A stretch of 64,000 nt of DNA from Trichobilharzia regenti (taxonomy: Eukaryota > Platyhelminthes > Trematoda > Strigeidida > Schistosomatidae). The DNA lies in assembly GCA_944472135.2 (NCBI GenBank), contig OX235265.1, positions 44,489,459 to 44,553,458 of the forward strand, given 5' to 3'. Below are positions 33,050 to 45,250 of the stretch, piece after piece. Under the pieces are notes generated by a model. That model made no database searches. It was given only the letters and a program-made list of their open reading frames with translations, and was not told the origin of the DNA. A program made the position numbers and the translations under genes. Position 1 is the first letter of the stretch. Each line of letters begins with the position of its first letter.

Positions 33050-33950
33050 GGGGGCTTGGGTAATGTTGTCAATGCGTAGATGATACCTTCATCGTTTGCA
33101 GTAAAAATCCTATGAATGCTATTAATAATGTCCCCCCCCACAGCTATTCAGTTTACATGTGAGGAAGAAGAAAACAAAAGTATACACTTCCTAGACATCC
33201 TCCTCACTAAGAAGACAGACGGATACCTACAACGGAACCTATTTAAAAATAAGACTTAGATGGGCCAGTACACCCATTTTCATAGCTTCACACCGCTTCA
33301 ATACAAAAGGGACTTAGTTAAGTGTCTGAGTTATGGAATAAAACGCATGTATTCAGAGGAATGTATTCAAGAAGTGTGTAAATTGAAACTTACACTACAA
33401 GAAAATGGATATCCAGAGAACATTAAAAAAAATACGTGTCAATACCTAGAAACAGGGCAACAGTGGATACTGTAGATAAGAAACGTTAGTATCATAAGTA
33501 ACAAACGGCAGATTGCAGCTGATATTTAAAAGTGTCGACTTAACAGAGCAGTAAAGAGAACATTTTCTGCGGTGAAACTGGTACTCTGTTTCTCAACTAA
33601 ACAATTATTCACACAGCGAGTCAAGGATAAACTACCAATGATAGCTTCATCAGTGTATATCTATGAGTTCAACTGTTCCTCTTGAGCTAGTTAAATTGGC
33701 TTCACTCGGACGGTTAATCCATGCGCGTACATGAATAGGTACCCGTACGATTGAGTAAAGGGGAAACCAAATGCGTAAATAGTCCAGTCTTGACCCACTG
33801 GGTAGATACTAGACACTCAATCAGAACAGGCGCTCCTGGCAACCTTTCTAGAGGCGATTGACCACATCTTCTATCAGTAGCTGAAGCGGTAGCAATTAAT
33901 ACCAAAAGACCTGATCTCTGCCTAAAGAAGAATTACGTCTAACCTCTATG
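33050..33950 (+). pseudogene. Penelope-like element fragment (RT end and GIY-YIG), family B
   Basis: Starts at the RT catalytic box CVDDTFIV (33068-33091; Tyr replaced by Cys, both Asp kept). Then follow FTCEEEENKSIHFLDILLTKKTDGYL, GQYTHFHSFTPLQYK and LQENGYPENIKKN, typical of the PLE RT C-terminus. After a frameshift come the GIY-YIG remnant VYIYEFNCSS (about 33655-33690) and ATFLEAIDHI. Stops at several points make it a pseudogene. Confidence 0.8.
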
Positions 33951-34551
33951 TTTACTTTGGTCTACAATAAGGTCAATAAGTCCTCCATGAAGATTGGTAC
34001 TTTAAATTACTGTCCCAATTTTTTTCCTCTTCTTTTTCCCTTTGCTTCACTGACAATCGTTCATTTCTGACCCTTTACAACTTCATGGCTCCACTTACTT
34101 TGTGTGCTACCTCAGGTTTACATAATGTTTTTCAAACTTGTTATTGTATTTACACAGTCCTTTCCATTTCACTTTATTGAATTCTTTGTTACCTCTGATA
34201 ATCGTTCACTAATAGTACTTTTAAGTTTAACACTACACCATGGTTATTATTGTTATTTGTCATCGTTGACCTTATGTCTAGTCTATCGCATTTGTTGGTT
34301 TATTATTCCGTAGTATTCATGTTGTCTCATGCCCCATTGACTACATTCACTCACTCTCAAAACCTGTACTTTTGTTGACCACATATATATTCACGCAAAT
34401 CAATGAATTATTTCATGTCATGTTCTGATTGACCATGCACATTTAATAAACGATGAGGAAAACAAACAAACTGACTATTGTTTCACCCCATCTTATACTT
34501 ACTTGTTCTACAATGCATTTCTGATATAATTCTTACTAATCTTTTTTTTAT
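33951..34551 (+). other. Probable PLE 3' tail / unassigned
   Basis: AT-rich sequence following the PLE coding remnant, without known motif. An AATAAACGATGAGG at about 34445 may be a polyadenylation signal. Confidence 0.4.
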
Positions 34552-34776
34552 CCTTCACGTTCCCCAGTGGAACATAGGACTTCAAGCTAGTGGCTTGAAG
34601 TTTCTGTAGCAGTGTTTACTTTTACAGGATGGTGTTGCTAGCCTCATGCCCAACCTTTCCTCTTTACCAGCATTATTTCTGGCTCAGTGAGGTAAAGGAG
34701 CGCGTCGGTGGCCGGGAATCGAACCCCGGACCATGTGCATGGTCGGCGAGCGTCCTAACCGCTACGCCACCGACTG
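34552..34776 (-). mobile_element. tRNA-headed SINE, family B
   Basis: Minus strand: GTCGGTGGCGTAGCGGTTAGG head (box A), box B GGGGTTCGATTCCCGG near 34711-34726, and the family B body ending at the CACGTTCCCCAGTGG side. Confidence 0.85.
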
Positions 34777-35239
34777 GTTAATTTTTGCTAAAAATTTATG
34801 GATTTAATATTTGTAGAGTCTGAAGAAGGAAGAATTTATTAAAAACAATTATTTACTCTAACTGTTTATATTCTAAATAAATTAAGGGATTATTCAAGTT
34901 AAATTAGAAGAACCCAGATATATTCGGTGAAGAATTATTTCTTTTCATCCATTTTACTATGTCTGTACAGTCTTAATAACATTTAGCGAAAAAGCAGCTT
35001 AACTAAGATCTGTCACTGGAATATATATGAAAAAATGGATGTTACGATAATAAGAGCTCAAATAGATAGAATTAATGAAGCTTTATTGAAGAAAGACATA
35101 AAACTAAAAGTCAGTCGGAACTAAGAATGTTCTCCTTAGACGCTTACAGTTATAAAATAATATATTCTTGTTATCACTGCAGTAATAGACAGTTAAATGA
35201 TGTATATACTTTTACGCAGGATAAAAGACTAGCCATATG

Positions 35240-36540
35240 GTGACAAAACAGTAATTGTGAGGAGATCAACATTGATGAAACCAATAAAGGATGAGGAAGG
35301 GAAACTAATAACCAAAGGGAAGAAACAAAGGAAGCAATACCATCACCAATTCAAGGGATTCCTTGAATGGATACCGCCGACAGACACAGAACAACCAGTG
35401 AACACTGACCCTCCGATAAAAGTAGAAGTCTTGAGTGCCATAAAGCTATCGAAAACCGGAAAGACAGAAGAGGCGGATCAAATTCCTCCGGAAGCACTAA
35501 AAATCAATCCCGAAACCTCAGTGGATACCCCCACTGTACTATCACTAAAAGTTTAGAAGAAAGAAAAGGCACCTACTGATTGGAAGAGAGGCTGCTTTGT
35601 TAAACAACCAAAGAAAGGTGACGTAGAACTTTGCAAAAACTGACATGGAATCATTCCGATATCCACGCCAAGCGAAATATTAAGTCATGCCACCTGGAAA
35701 GAATTAAAGAAGCCTTATATTGAAGACTGGCTGAAACCAGATCGGTTCAGAAAAAACAAGTCATGGGCAGATTGAACTGCTAAAATACACATTATCACTG
35801 AACAGAGCCTAGAATGGTAGCAAACACATTTTTTACTTCAATTTCATCGGTGTTGAAAAGCCTTTCGACAGAATCGACTGTCAAAATATTTTGAAATTTT
35901 CCGCAACATAACGGAATGCAGTGCCTCAAACATTTATTAACCTCATTCATTGGCTATATGGTGATACTTCGTGCCAAGTAATTAAAAACGAAGAGCACAA
36001 TTAAGTCTTTGAAGTGAAGACTGGAGAAATACAAGAATTCCTGTTATCACTGATGACATTCCTGATTGTGTTGGAAAGGATCATGTGACAGCCTGTGCGT
36101 GAGCAGTGAGAAGACGGACGTAAATTGGACAAATAAAATGATCTCGTAAAAATCTGGATTTCATAAATGATTTCGGTCTGATATCTTATGAGCTCGAGGA
36201 GAAAAACGAGTTGAAATCAACAAGTTCAAAGAAGAGAAAGAGAAGACAGGGATTCAAGTGAATGTAATCTAAAAGCAGTCGTCTCTTTTTCCTACCTCAG
36301 CAGCAGCATCTCAACTACAAACAGCACAGACAAGGCTGTCAAAGCCAGCCGGGAATGTATCGAGAAAGCAAGATAGGCTTCCATGTGATACTTATTTTAC
36401 CTAACTGTGTTTAGCAATGACCGAATTCCAGTAAATCAGAGAACAACACAACGAGGACAGAAGTTAGGAATTCATGGAAACCAAACACGTAGATCAGCGA
36501 AGAGTCTCTTTTCGGAGAATTCATTTTCATAGCTGTAAAA
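35240..36540 (+). pseudogene. Decayed RTE-clade LINE fragment
   Basis: Plus strand. 35257-35556 encodes the pre-RT region: KPIKDEEGKLITKGKKQRKQYHHQF, then AIKLSKTGKTEEADQIPPEALKI. Downstream the RT survives only as pieces: LERIKEA near 35697-35717, a VLKSLST relic of the FEKAFD box near 35850, and QGCLL-like and DLDF-like relics to 36250. Stops are frequent. Both 5' and 3' ends are missing or unrecognisable. Confidence 0.7.
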
Positions 36541-36704
36541 TCCCAAATATATATATCAGCTATTTTGTATGTATGTGTACATTAAGTTTGTCAAACAAAA
36601 ATACAATTGGTTATGGTTATTTTAACTAGACAGGTGAAGATTGGTAATTGGAGTTACGTAACACAATCAGTCAAGCAAATTGAGTGTTAATGAAATTAGG
36701 GTAG

Positions 36705-37277
36705 TGTTATGTTGCTGCTGCTGAGTGGTTAATAGTAGTTTTCCCCGGCGCCAAATTGTTATGTACTCGTCGACAAATTATTGTTATGGACTGGTCGAGA
36801 ATTTAATAGCCCTGACGCAAGAAGGCGGAAATCAGAAGACCACTAGGTTTTCGATGATACTTCTATTTTCCAAACACAAGGAGAATGCAAAAGTGGTATC
36901 ACACCAAAGTGTAGTTAAAGTCACAAGATTGTGAGAACGAAATATATATATATATACATATATATATATATGAAATGTTCCAGACAAAGTGTGTGAACAA
37001 ATCATTAGACAGTCTTAACATGAATGGCTAATTATAATGAAGTATCGACCCATATATACATAGCGAAATATAGCAGACATGTCAACAACCACCATATATG
37101 GATATATGTCACCAAGCAACGGACTGTCAACAAACACTCATATTATATATAATATAAGGGGAATATACATTGTTAAAGGAGACAGGTTCATCAAAGTGAA
37201 ATGGTCACAGACTAAGCGAGCAAACAGAAAGAGAGATCACCATACACACACACATATATATATGTGGATACATATCA
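36705..37277. repeat. Solo LTR of an unassigned family, target duplication GGTAG
   Basis: 573 bp, TGTTATG...CATATCA, flanked by GGTAG at 36700-36704 and 37278-37282. It is an inverted copy of 30722-31264. The length difference is largely TA microsatellite (36945-36970). Shared blocks include the CCCTGACGCAAGAAGGCGG and ATATAATATAAGGGG segments. Confidence 0.87.
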
Positions 37278-37282
37278 GGTAG

Positions 37283-38155
37283 TAACAAAGGTGATGAGTT
37301 GTTACAATCAGTTGTTCAAAAAGAAGTTATGTAACAATATGAATAATTTGATGACAGAGTTTCACTCAGGATGCACATAGGAACAAAGTAGAGAATACGA
37401 AATTACGTAAGAGTTCTAAATGAATACAAGAATTATAAGCAATTAAAGAACAGGCGAAGAAACAAAATTAAGTTATCAAAAAAGTTGTTATTGATACAAG
37501 AATAAAACTTGTGCACTGTGATAAAGTGTAATTCCATTATGGGTAAGTTTTTGTTTTGATGTGAGTCTAGAGCCTTATTTTCTATTCTGAAGACAAAGAA
37601 TGAGTTTTATCAAAATTATGTTAATAATTCTGAGTAAACACCAAATGTTGATGTAACACTACACCCAAATATCGATTTTTACTTTGGTTTGACCTATAAT
37701 TGATTTATTCTACTACACTTGCTTTTATTATGACTTCAACACGTTTTATCATCTTTTCCACACATGCTGTGCATGATCAAATTTTCTTAGCTATACGCAT
37801 ATCACCTAGCAAGCACTAGTGGATGACTAAAGTGTTTTTCAAACACTCTTATCAACCAATGGAATACGCTATTTCCTTCTACTTCACTTACGCTTTCTAA
37901 TGTCCAGTGGATCACATATTGTATTCTGAGAACTTTGGATTCTCATAGCATAATAACTATTTAAACAATTTTACGAATAGTCTTATTCTAGACAAAATAT
38001 TTACGCAATACACAGAATTCTCAGCTTATTTTATCGAATTACACTTTCTCTTTGTCCAGGATCTTCAGGTAAAACACCAGACTATATATCACGTGACAAA
38101 ATGTTGTTGTATCTCAAGCATGGACTAATCATCTAAGTAAAAAACTTGGGTAGAG
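37283..38155. other. Unassigned AT-rich sequence with a short PLE terminal piece
   Basis: Around 37531-37560, TTCCATTATGGGTAAG and TTTTTGTTTTGAT match the PLE family A terminal sequence at 43990-44020. No coding sequence was seen. Confidence 0.4.
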
Positions 38156-38159
38156 CATA

Positions 38160-39420
38160 ACTCCATTATGGATAAGATTTTATTTTGATAAATCACACAG
38201 TGTTGTACAGTAATATTAACTGATGCGACCACGTTTCCAGTACAAACTATTGCTCATAATCATATCAAGTTACTCACATAACTTTTTTCTTTCGTTCATA
38301 TACATGTGTGGAATCGATTAGATATTTGAATAAAAACCAATACAGGATAATGTACATTCAGAAATAATAATATGAGTGTTATTGATCAATTACAATCAGA
38401 TGGGAGATAAGACGAGGGTTTTTTATAGTCAAAATAAGTAACTTGTTAGAATGTTGTGATGTGCTTGAATTGAAATAGAATTTTAAGATTATTTATTATC
38501 CTCTTCTGATTTGACTAACTGGCGGTAATAATATCTTCCATATATCTGGTATTTGCATTGAGTCATTTCTGTTGCATGTGCTCTGTTGGGTGTAGACTCA
38601 ATGAACCAGGATTCAGTAATCAATCTCTCTCTTTCCGCCTATATAGATTACTTCTTAGAATCTTAACCCTCTCCCACCCCATTGTGTGATTGTGCGTTAA
38701 TGCATGTAGTGCAATTGCTGAGATTTTTTCTAAATTACTTATCTTCTCGGGGTCAACCAATATTCCCTTAGCTAAATTCTTATGTTCCGACAGTTTGACT
38801 ACCCCTGACCTACTAGTTTGACCTATGTAATTGACCTAACTCACAGTCATTGCTGGGTATTTGTAAATTATATTATTTTGTTCAATTGAGTCAACCCACT
38901 GGGTCCTTTAACCTACAGAGCTTGTCCTGCGTGAGTGAGCTTGTAGGTTTGAATGTCACCCTAATTCCTGCTTTATTTAGAATCCTACGTAGGGTCTCAA
39001 ATGTTCCCACCTTATATGGTATAAATGTAGATGACTTATATTCTCTCTTATATATATGTTATTATTACCAGTTTCACAATTATTTTTATTTTGCTTTTGG
39101 CCTTTATCGAACTTCCTAATGAATTTTAAAGGATAGTTATTTAACACCAACGCTTCTTCTATCTGTTTTATTTCATCATTTAGGTATTTTTCTTGTACTA
39201 CTTAGTGATATTCCTCGGTTTGTTAAGCAGTTATCTAAGCCTGCCTTTATCGATAAAGGATAAGGTGGTGAATCTATTAGAATGAGTTGGTTTTTTATAA
39301 ACACTAGTGTGTGGTTTGCCTTCTTCTCTTCGTTTTATCTTATGGTGTACGGGTCTGTATCGGGGTTTATCTGTACTTCTTTATGGTTCCGTTCCTAAAT
39401 CAGCTGTCAGGTAAGTTTCG
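38160..39420 (-). pseudogene. Penelope-like element, family A (RT end, GIY-YIG, terminal repeat)
   Basis: Minus strand. From right to left: the RT C-terminus with KAGLDNCLTNRGISLSS (about 39200-39260); GTFETLRRILNKAGIRVTFKP and LTQDKLCRLKDPVG (about 38895-39010); GIY-YIG VNYIGQTSRSG (about 38810-38840) and LSEHKNLAKG; HALTHNHTMGWERVKILRSNL; then the C-terminal ITESWFIESTPNRAHA. The terminal non-coding repeat lies at about 38160-38420. Scattered stops make it inactive. Confidence 0.8.
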
Positions 39421-39776
39421 TTGTGAAAATTTCCTGTGAATTCGGTAATACAAATTAACCAACAACTGGTAATGTGACAAGATAAGCGACTAGGACAAAA
39501 TTTTTTCGGAGTCCACCGTTAGGCTGACTTCTCAAGGTCTAAAAAACTCGATGAGAACAAACCTGTACACGTGTTTGACTGTTTGGGAAAGGTTAGAACG
39601 CAACAAAAATAATAAACTGGAAGATTCGAATAACTTTTTATATGTTTATAAAAAGAACAAAATTGTCATACATCTGGTCCTTGGTTCCCTGCAAACTGAA
39701 TTCCATCAGTGAAGCTTGTAATGTGTTCACGATGCGAAATGGCTCACCAACGCGGTACACTCCAAATTGATGTTAT

Positions 39777-40003
39777 ATGGTTGGAGACAGTTTGTAGGAA
39801 GTCCTGGACCTAGGTTCCATGCTTGCTGGCATTCGTCAGCAAGACATATCCGCAACCTTGAGGGAACCCATGTCTCCATCCAGGTTCGAACTAACGTCAC
39901 CCACTGCTGCGGTCACTGACTTGCTTGCAGATGCGTCTTGCTGACGAGTGCTAACAAACATGAAACCTAGATACAAGTCTTCCTACAAATTGCAATCAAC
40001 CAC
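39777..40003. repeat. Foldback repeat with 55-nt inverted arms
   Basis: Arms 39791-39845 and 39935-39989 have the same length and are inverted copies, about 80% matching (for example CATTCGTCAGCAAGAC against GTCTTGCTGACGAGTG). Weak extension reaches 39777 and 40003. The 89-nt loop contains CCAGGTTCGAACTAACG, which resembles a pol III box B. Confidence 0.7.
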
Positions 40004-40009
40004 CGAACA

Positions 40010-40740
40010 CTAATCTCTAATTGGTTTCAAGGTAGATTTCGTTATATATATATATATATAAAGAATTAAGAACCTACTTTGTCCTTTTTAAAGAATATTC
40101 CCCAGTGCGCACCTTCAATCCTAAAATGGGTGAAGCTGCAAGCAGTAACCGTCTGATCGGCGCCCAACAACTTTTGGTAATTTGAGGTGTAGAATCATTT
40201 CAGTTTCGTATCACTGATGAAAAAACGTTCTACACATCCTAAGTGGTTTGCGTGATCAATAATAACTTCTCGTCAGAATTTCAGAAATCGCATTTTGAAA
40301 CTGGTCATCAGTGAGCGTTAGATGTGTATTCAGCTGCAATGTTTATGGGAGGCTAGTCTGTTTAACTGTAGTTCTCGTTAGAAAGCAGTATCCAGTCCTC
40401 ACTTTTTTCTCAATGGCTGTTTAGATGATGTGAATTTCTGACGAAATGTACCGAGAAAGTGTAAGGTAATAAGGTGGTTAAAAATGAAAATTAAACCACA
40501 ATAAAGAAGTAAAATGTACCCACTATTCATGTGGACGTTCGTGCACTGAAAACTAAATCAGACGTATGAAGTGAAGGCTAGTATCACTACCTGCATTTGA
40601 AATTTGAGTTGGTGGAGCAAAGTTAGAACAAATTGGGTCACTGACTGAAATTTTTCTATCGAAGATCTTAAACTACGGTCTCGTATAATTTTTTGCGTGA
40701 TTTCGAAGTTTAATTTGTAATATGTAAATGTGCAGACCAT
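40010..40740. other. No recognised gene
   Basis: TA microsatellite at about 40042-40060. Otherwise nothing recognised until the PLE fragment. Confidence 0.4.
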
Positions 40741-40744
40741 CAAT

Positions 40745-42310
40745 GTTACAGGAAACTCACAGAGAATTAAGATTAGTTCATTCTACTCTCGGAACAAATA
40801 GTTACTCGTAAACCTGTATGAGAAGATATCTAAGTAGAGAAGATAAAGATGTATCGAAACCTCCTCCTGAGAATCGGATTAGTACTGTGACGATTCCTTA
40901 TCTCAAGGAAACGGCAGATGGAATAAGACAAGTCCCCAACAATTATGACACTAGACTTTATTTTCGCGCAAACACTACCTTGTGCTGGTCACTGGCAAAG
41001 ATTAGAAGAAGACAACCAACAGAATTGCGTATACGAAATAAAATATAGGGGTTGTGATGAAGTATGTGCAGGAAAGACTTCCAGGTAAGTGAATTTCAGA
41101 GTAAAAGGATATAAAATTGCATAAAGGCGGTTCCAAATACCTCAATGGATTTGAAGGGTTCGATTCCCGGTCACCGACGCACTCCGTTACCTCGCTAAGC
41201 CAGTGATAAGACTGGCAAAGAGGGAAGGCTGGCCACGAGGCTAACAACCCCATCCGGTAAAATTGAACACTGCTACAGAAACTTCAAGCCACTAGCTTGA
41301 AGCTAGAATGAATAAAAAAGGATCTACAGAAAGGTGTTGTTTCATACAAAAAAAAAGACAGACTGTAGAAGGCCTGTATATAAAAGTGAACCCTATAAGT
41401 ATAAATAGACTTGACGGTGTAATGTTAGAGATGATGCATGTCTAAGGTAAAAATGTGCTGCCCATTTCCACGTCTAATTTATCGCGACTATCTGTATCTT
41501 CCATAGCAATATATACTTATACCTACTATGGATTTATGTAACTGAAAATTCAAATTGATACACTAATGACTTACAATTGCAACCACAATTAATCGTTGTT
41601 TTATTTCAGTTTTATTCTGAATATGCTGACAATTGATGTGAAACTGTCCACCCATTCACATTATTTGTAGATCAAACAGACATCTTCTAATTCAGATTTC
41701 CTTACCATGTGTACTAACGCTATACATTTCGAACAATCTGATCACACATTTACTTGTCAAGTCAATATATACAGAAAGGTTAAATTAAACAAAGTGAGAG
41801 AAAACGGAATTAAGAATAATTAACACAAACGTTTGGACAAAGGTTGAATTCAATCATCCGTAGAACCTACTATGCAGCCCAGCTTGTAATTTTCGAAAAA
41901 GCTAAAAATATGCTTCACCGTAAACCTCAAAATGCACAAGTGATTATATCACATCTCATACAATTTACCAATATTTGTGTGTGTGGGCACACATACATAG
42001 GGAGGAGTAATCGCGCTTTGCACGTGAGGGTAGGAGAGCAGATCCCAAAATGGTTAGAAAAACAGATGAATTGTGACAAGCTAATAGATGCAGGTGGCAG
42101 AGTACCAAATTCGTCTATAGCTAAACATCTAATCGAGATGAACCATAAGATTGATGTTAACACAGCCTTTAGGGTCATCTATAAAAACGGTCAAGGGCGT
42201 TTACTGAAATACGCTGAGGCTATAGCTATTCATAGACTTAAGCCCACCTTGTGTATTCAAAAACAGTTTGTTATTATATGTGTACTAAGTTACCATGACC
42301 TGTGTTAGAA
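40745..42310 (+). pseudogene. Penelope-like element, family B, split by a SINE
   Basis: Plus strand. 40818-41048 encodes the RT-endonuclease junction: NRISTVTIPYLKETADGI, then RLYFRANTTLCWSLAKIR. After the SINE at 41138-41312, the frame at 41844-42308 encodes the GIY-YIG domain: CVCGHTYIGRSNRALHVRV, NSSIAKHLIEMNHK, NTAFRVIYKNGQ and KYAEAIAIHRLKPTLCIQK. The second part is open for 154 codons, but the whole is not a continuous gene. Confidence 0.78.
41138..41312 (+). mobile_element. tRNA-headed SINE, family B, 5'-truncated
   Basis: Box B GGGTTCGATTCCCGG (about 41157-41171), then CACTCCGTTACCTCGCTAAG and the conserved AACTTCAAGCCACTAGCTTG end. Box A is missing or unrecognisable. Confidence 0.75.
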
Positions 42311-42374
42311 TATTTTCATTGAAGATGGACATAAAAGTACAAGCACAGTGTTCACAGTGTAGACTACTAATAAC

Positions 42375-42655
42375 GAGTAGGTGGAACTATCCGGTCAAAT
42401 CTTGATCAAACTTCACTCAGCTTTGTTTATTATGTTGTTTCTCATGACTATTGTTGATTCAGACATGATTAAATGAGAATGTTTGAGACAAGATTTGTCT
42501 TTTTAACTTTTGTGTGTGTGTGTGTGTGTGTACATGCGTTTGTCAAGTGTAGATAATTGATCAGGTAACACAAGAATGATCTAATATAGAAACGAGGTTA
42601 ATTAGACAACAACTAAAGTAAGATTAAGTTAGTAAGTTAGATGATGTAATATAAT
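42375..42655 (+). repeat. PLE family B terminal repeat, left arm of an inverted pair
   Basis: An inverted copy of 43309-43580: GGTCAAATCTTGATCAAAC, CAGCTTTGTTTATTATG and ACTAAAGTAAGATTAAG recur reverse-complemented. A GT microsatellite (42519-42533) lies inside. Confidence 0.8.
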
Positions 42656-43308
42656 TGAATAAAATGTTTCAACTTAGGTCAGGGCAGCAACAGAGGTAAT
42701 TACAGGTAGACACTAACTACAGGTGGCCTAGAGAATAATGCCATTTAAATTAGAACTGCAATTGAGCAAATAATTTGGATGGAGTGACATAAATGACTAG
42801 AAATTGAGCGTTGGTCAAGTCAGTAACAGTGGTAGTGAGGTTGAGAAATTAAATAGGGTGGGGGTAGAGAACAAGAAGGTTGAAAATGTAAAATATTACA
42901 ATTGAGAAGACAAAATAAAACTAATGAAGAGACAGGAAAAAAGAGATTAGGTAGAATTTACTTGTCTGGTAATAAGATAGATAATGTCCATTGTAAGTGT
43001 AGTGATTGAACGAACTTCTTGTGTATGCAGAGTTCAGGGCTTAGCAAATGAATCGCCACTGCTTCTGCAGTTTGACGAAGTCTGATTCGTACACCTTTAG
43101 GAAGACTACTTCTCACTCTGTAGACGACTTTGAAGTTTGTTTGAGGTGTAGCTCGGTGTCCGGATTCTATCAGATGTTCTAAGATGGAGCTGCGGGGGTA
43201 TCGTTTTTCTCCTTTGTGAAACCATATTGGTAAGTGTTGGTGATACGTTTGGAAAGCGAATGCTGGGTGCGGCCGACATACCTGACTCCACACGAGCAGG
43301 TGAATTGA
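42656..43308 (-). pseudogene. Penelope-like element, family B, GIY-YIG remnant between inverted repeats
   Basis: Minus-strand frame 42958-43293 with a frameshift. The sequence encodes a TCSCGVRYVGRTQ-type core near 43270-43305. Then come SSILEHLIESGHRATPQTNF, FKVVYRVRSSLPKG and QTAEAVAIHLLSPELCIHKKFV. RT is absent; the coding part stops at the right inverted arm. 42656-42957 is non-coding tail. Confidence 0.78.
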
Positions 43309-43580
43309 TACGTCATTTAACTTTCTAACTTAATCTTACTTTAGTTGTTGTCGAACTAACCTCGTTTCTATATTAGATTATTCTTGTATTACCTGATCAA
43401 TTATGTAAACTTGACAAACCTCATGTACGCACACAAACACACAAAAGTTAAAAAGACAAATCTTGTCTGAAACATTCGCATTTAACCATGTCTGTGTCAT
43501 GAATAGTCATGAGAAACAACATAATAAACAAAGCTGAGTGAAGTTTGATCAAGATTTGACCGAACAGTTCCACCTGCTGG
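43309..43580 (-). repeat. PLE family B terminal repeat, right arm of an inverted pair
   Basis: Reverse complement of 42375-42655, joined directly to the truncated GIY-YIG sequence. See the corresponding finding. Confidence 0.8.
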
Positions 43581-43985
43581 ATAGAAATCCAGTTACATCC
43601 AATGAAGAGCATTTATTAATGTCTGACCACAAAATCAATATAAATGACTATTTCTGATCTATTTCACATGACCTTAATTCAATGTTATTGAAAGTGATAG
43701 AAGCACTTTAGATTAATCACATGTATCCCAAACAATGTATTTGAGAAACAACAGAGTTCAACCTTCACCCCCACCATAGACAGCTTGACCTACTAAAATA
43801 TGATTAGTTATTAGTATGTACTTTTATTTTATATAACTGAGTAATTGTCAAACATTTTTAATTTGATTCATATGAACCATGTTAGTTGCAAAGCGATCGT
43901 AAGGAAACCACAAAATGGCATCATCTCGTAATATGTGTCTCATTTCAACTTATCATAAGAACTAACTCTTTCAGTTAATTATATT
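43581..43985. other. No recognised feature
   Basis: AT-rich spacer between two PLE copies. Nothing identified. Confidence 0.4.
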
Positions 43986-43989
43986 ATTT

Positions 43990-45250
43990 CCATTATGGGT
44001 AAATTTTTGTTTTGATAAAGTCTCACAGTGTTATACAGTAATGTCTACTGATGACGTTTAGAGCACAGTCTATTGCTCATAATCATATCAAGGTACTCAC
44101 ACGACTTCGTAACTTCATTTATATAGTTCCATTATTTTTCACTCGATTTGACTGGCAGTAGTATTTACCATATTTCAGGTATGAGTGATGACTCATTCCT
44201 ATTGCATGTGCTTTGTTGGGTGTAGACTCGATGAACCAGGATTCACTAATCAACCTCTCTCTCCACCTATCTAGATTACTTTTTAGAATTTTAACCTTCT
44301 CCCACCCTATTGTATGGTTGTGTGTTAATGCATGCAGTGCAATCACTGAGCTTTTTTGTAAATTACTTATCTTCTTGGGGTCAGTCGTTCCAAACTTGGT
44401 TAAATTCTTATGTTCTGATAATCTCACTACCCCGATCTACTAGTTTGACCTATGTAATTGACCTAACTCACAGTCATTTCAAGGTATTTTGTAAATTATA
44501 TTATTTTATTTAATTGAGTCAACCCACTGGGTCCTTTAGACTACAGAGCTTGTCCTGCGTGAGTGAGTTTGTAGGTTTGAATGTCAGCCTAATTCCTGCT
44601 TTATTTAGAATCCTACGTAGGGTCTCAAATGTCCCCTCCTTATATGGTATAACTGTAGATGACTTATATTCTCTCTTATTTATGTTATTATTACTAATTT
44701 CACAATTATTTTTATTTTGCTTTTGGCCTTTATCGAACTTCCTAATGAATTTTGAAGGATAGTTATTTAGCACCAACGCTTCTTCTATCTGTTTTATTTC
44801 ATCATTTAGGTCTTTTTTGTACTACTTAGTGATATTCCTCGGTTTGTTAAACACTTAACTAAGCCTACCTTAACCGTTAACGCATGAGGTGAATTAAAGT
44901 CTAAGTATCTATTAGAATGAGTTGGTTTTCTGTACACACTTGTGTGCAGTTTACCTTCTTCTATTCGTTTTATTTTACAATCTAACATAGCTAATTCTCC
45001 TTGTTCATTTTCCGATTCAAATGTGAATTTTATTCCCTCTACTTGCGAGTTTATATGTGTCAAGATGCCACAGATATGTTCTGTTTTTAACACTGTGAAA
45101 GTGACATCCACATATCTCCACCATATTTTGGAGTAGGATTAAATGTATTAAGAGCACTACTTTCCCAGCTGTCCATTAAATATGTCTGCTACGATAGGGG
45201 ATATTGGTGATCCCATTGCTACATCTTATTATGATAATAAAAACACTCGT
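43990..45250 (-). pseudogene. Penelope-like element, family A, with RT and GIY-YIG
   Basis: The best preserved PLE in the window, minus strand. Right to left: RT box B DVAMGSPISPIVADIFNGQ (about 45170-45230); catalytic box RYVDVTFTV (about 45090-45115), in which the second Asp of YVDD is Val; EQGELAMLDCKIKRIEEGKL and HTSVYRKPTHSNRYLDF (44806-45060); GTFETLRRILNKAGIRLTFKP; GIY-YIG VNYIGQTSRSG (about 44430-44465); then LSEHKNLTKFG and ITESWFIES-type sequence (RLISESWFIESTPNKAHAIG) to about 44175. The terminal repeat is at 43990-44110. The lost catalytic Asp, in-frame stops and 5' truncation make it inactive. Confidence 0.85.

Noticed and set aside
38210..38300. Possible hammerhead in the PLE terminal repeat (GGAAACGTGGTC followed by GCATCAG on the minus strand)
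   Set aside because: PLE terminal repeats can carry hammerheads, but no CUGAUGA core or pairing stem II was found at the right spacing; only a CUUGAUAUGA-like string lies upstream. Not claimed.
42519..42533. GT tract as Z-DNA or regulatory element
   Set aside because: A simple microsatellite within a PLE terminal repeat; no further evidence of function.
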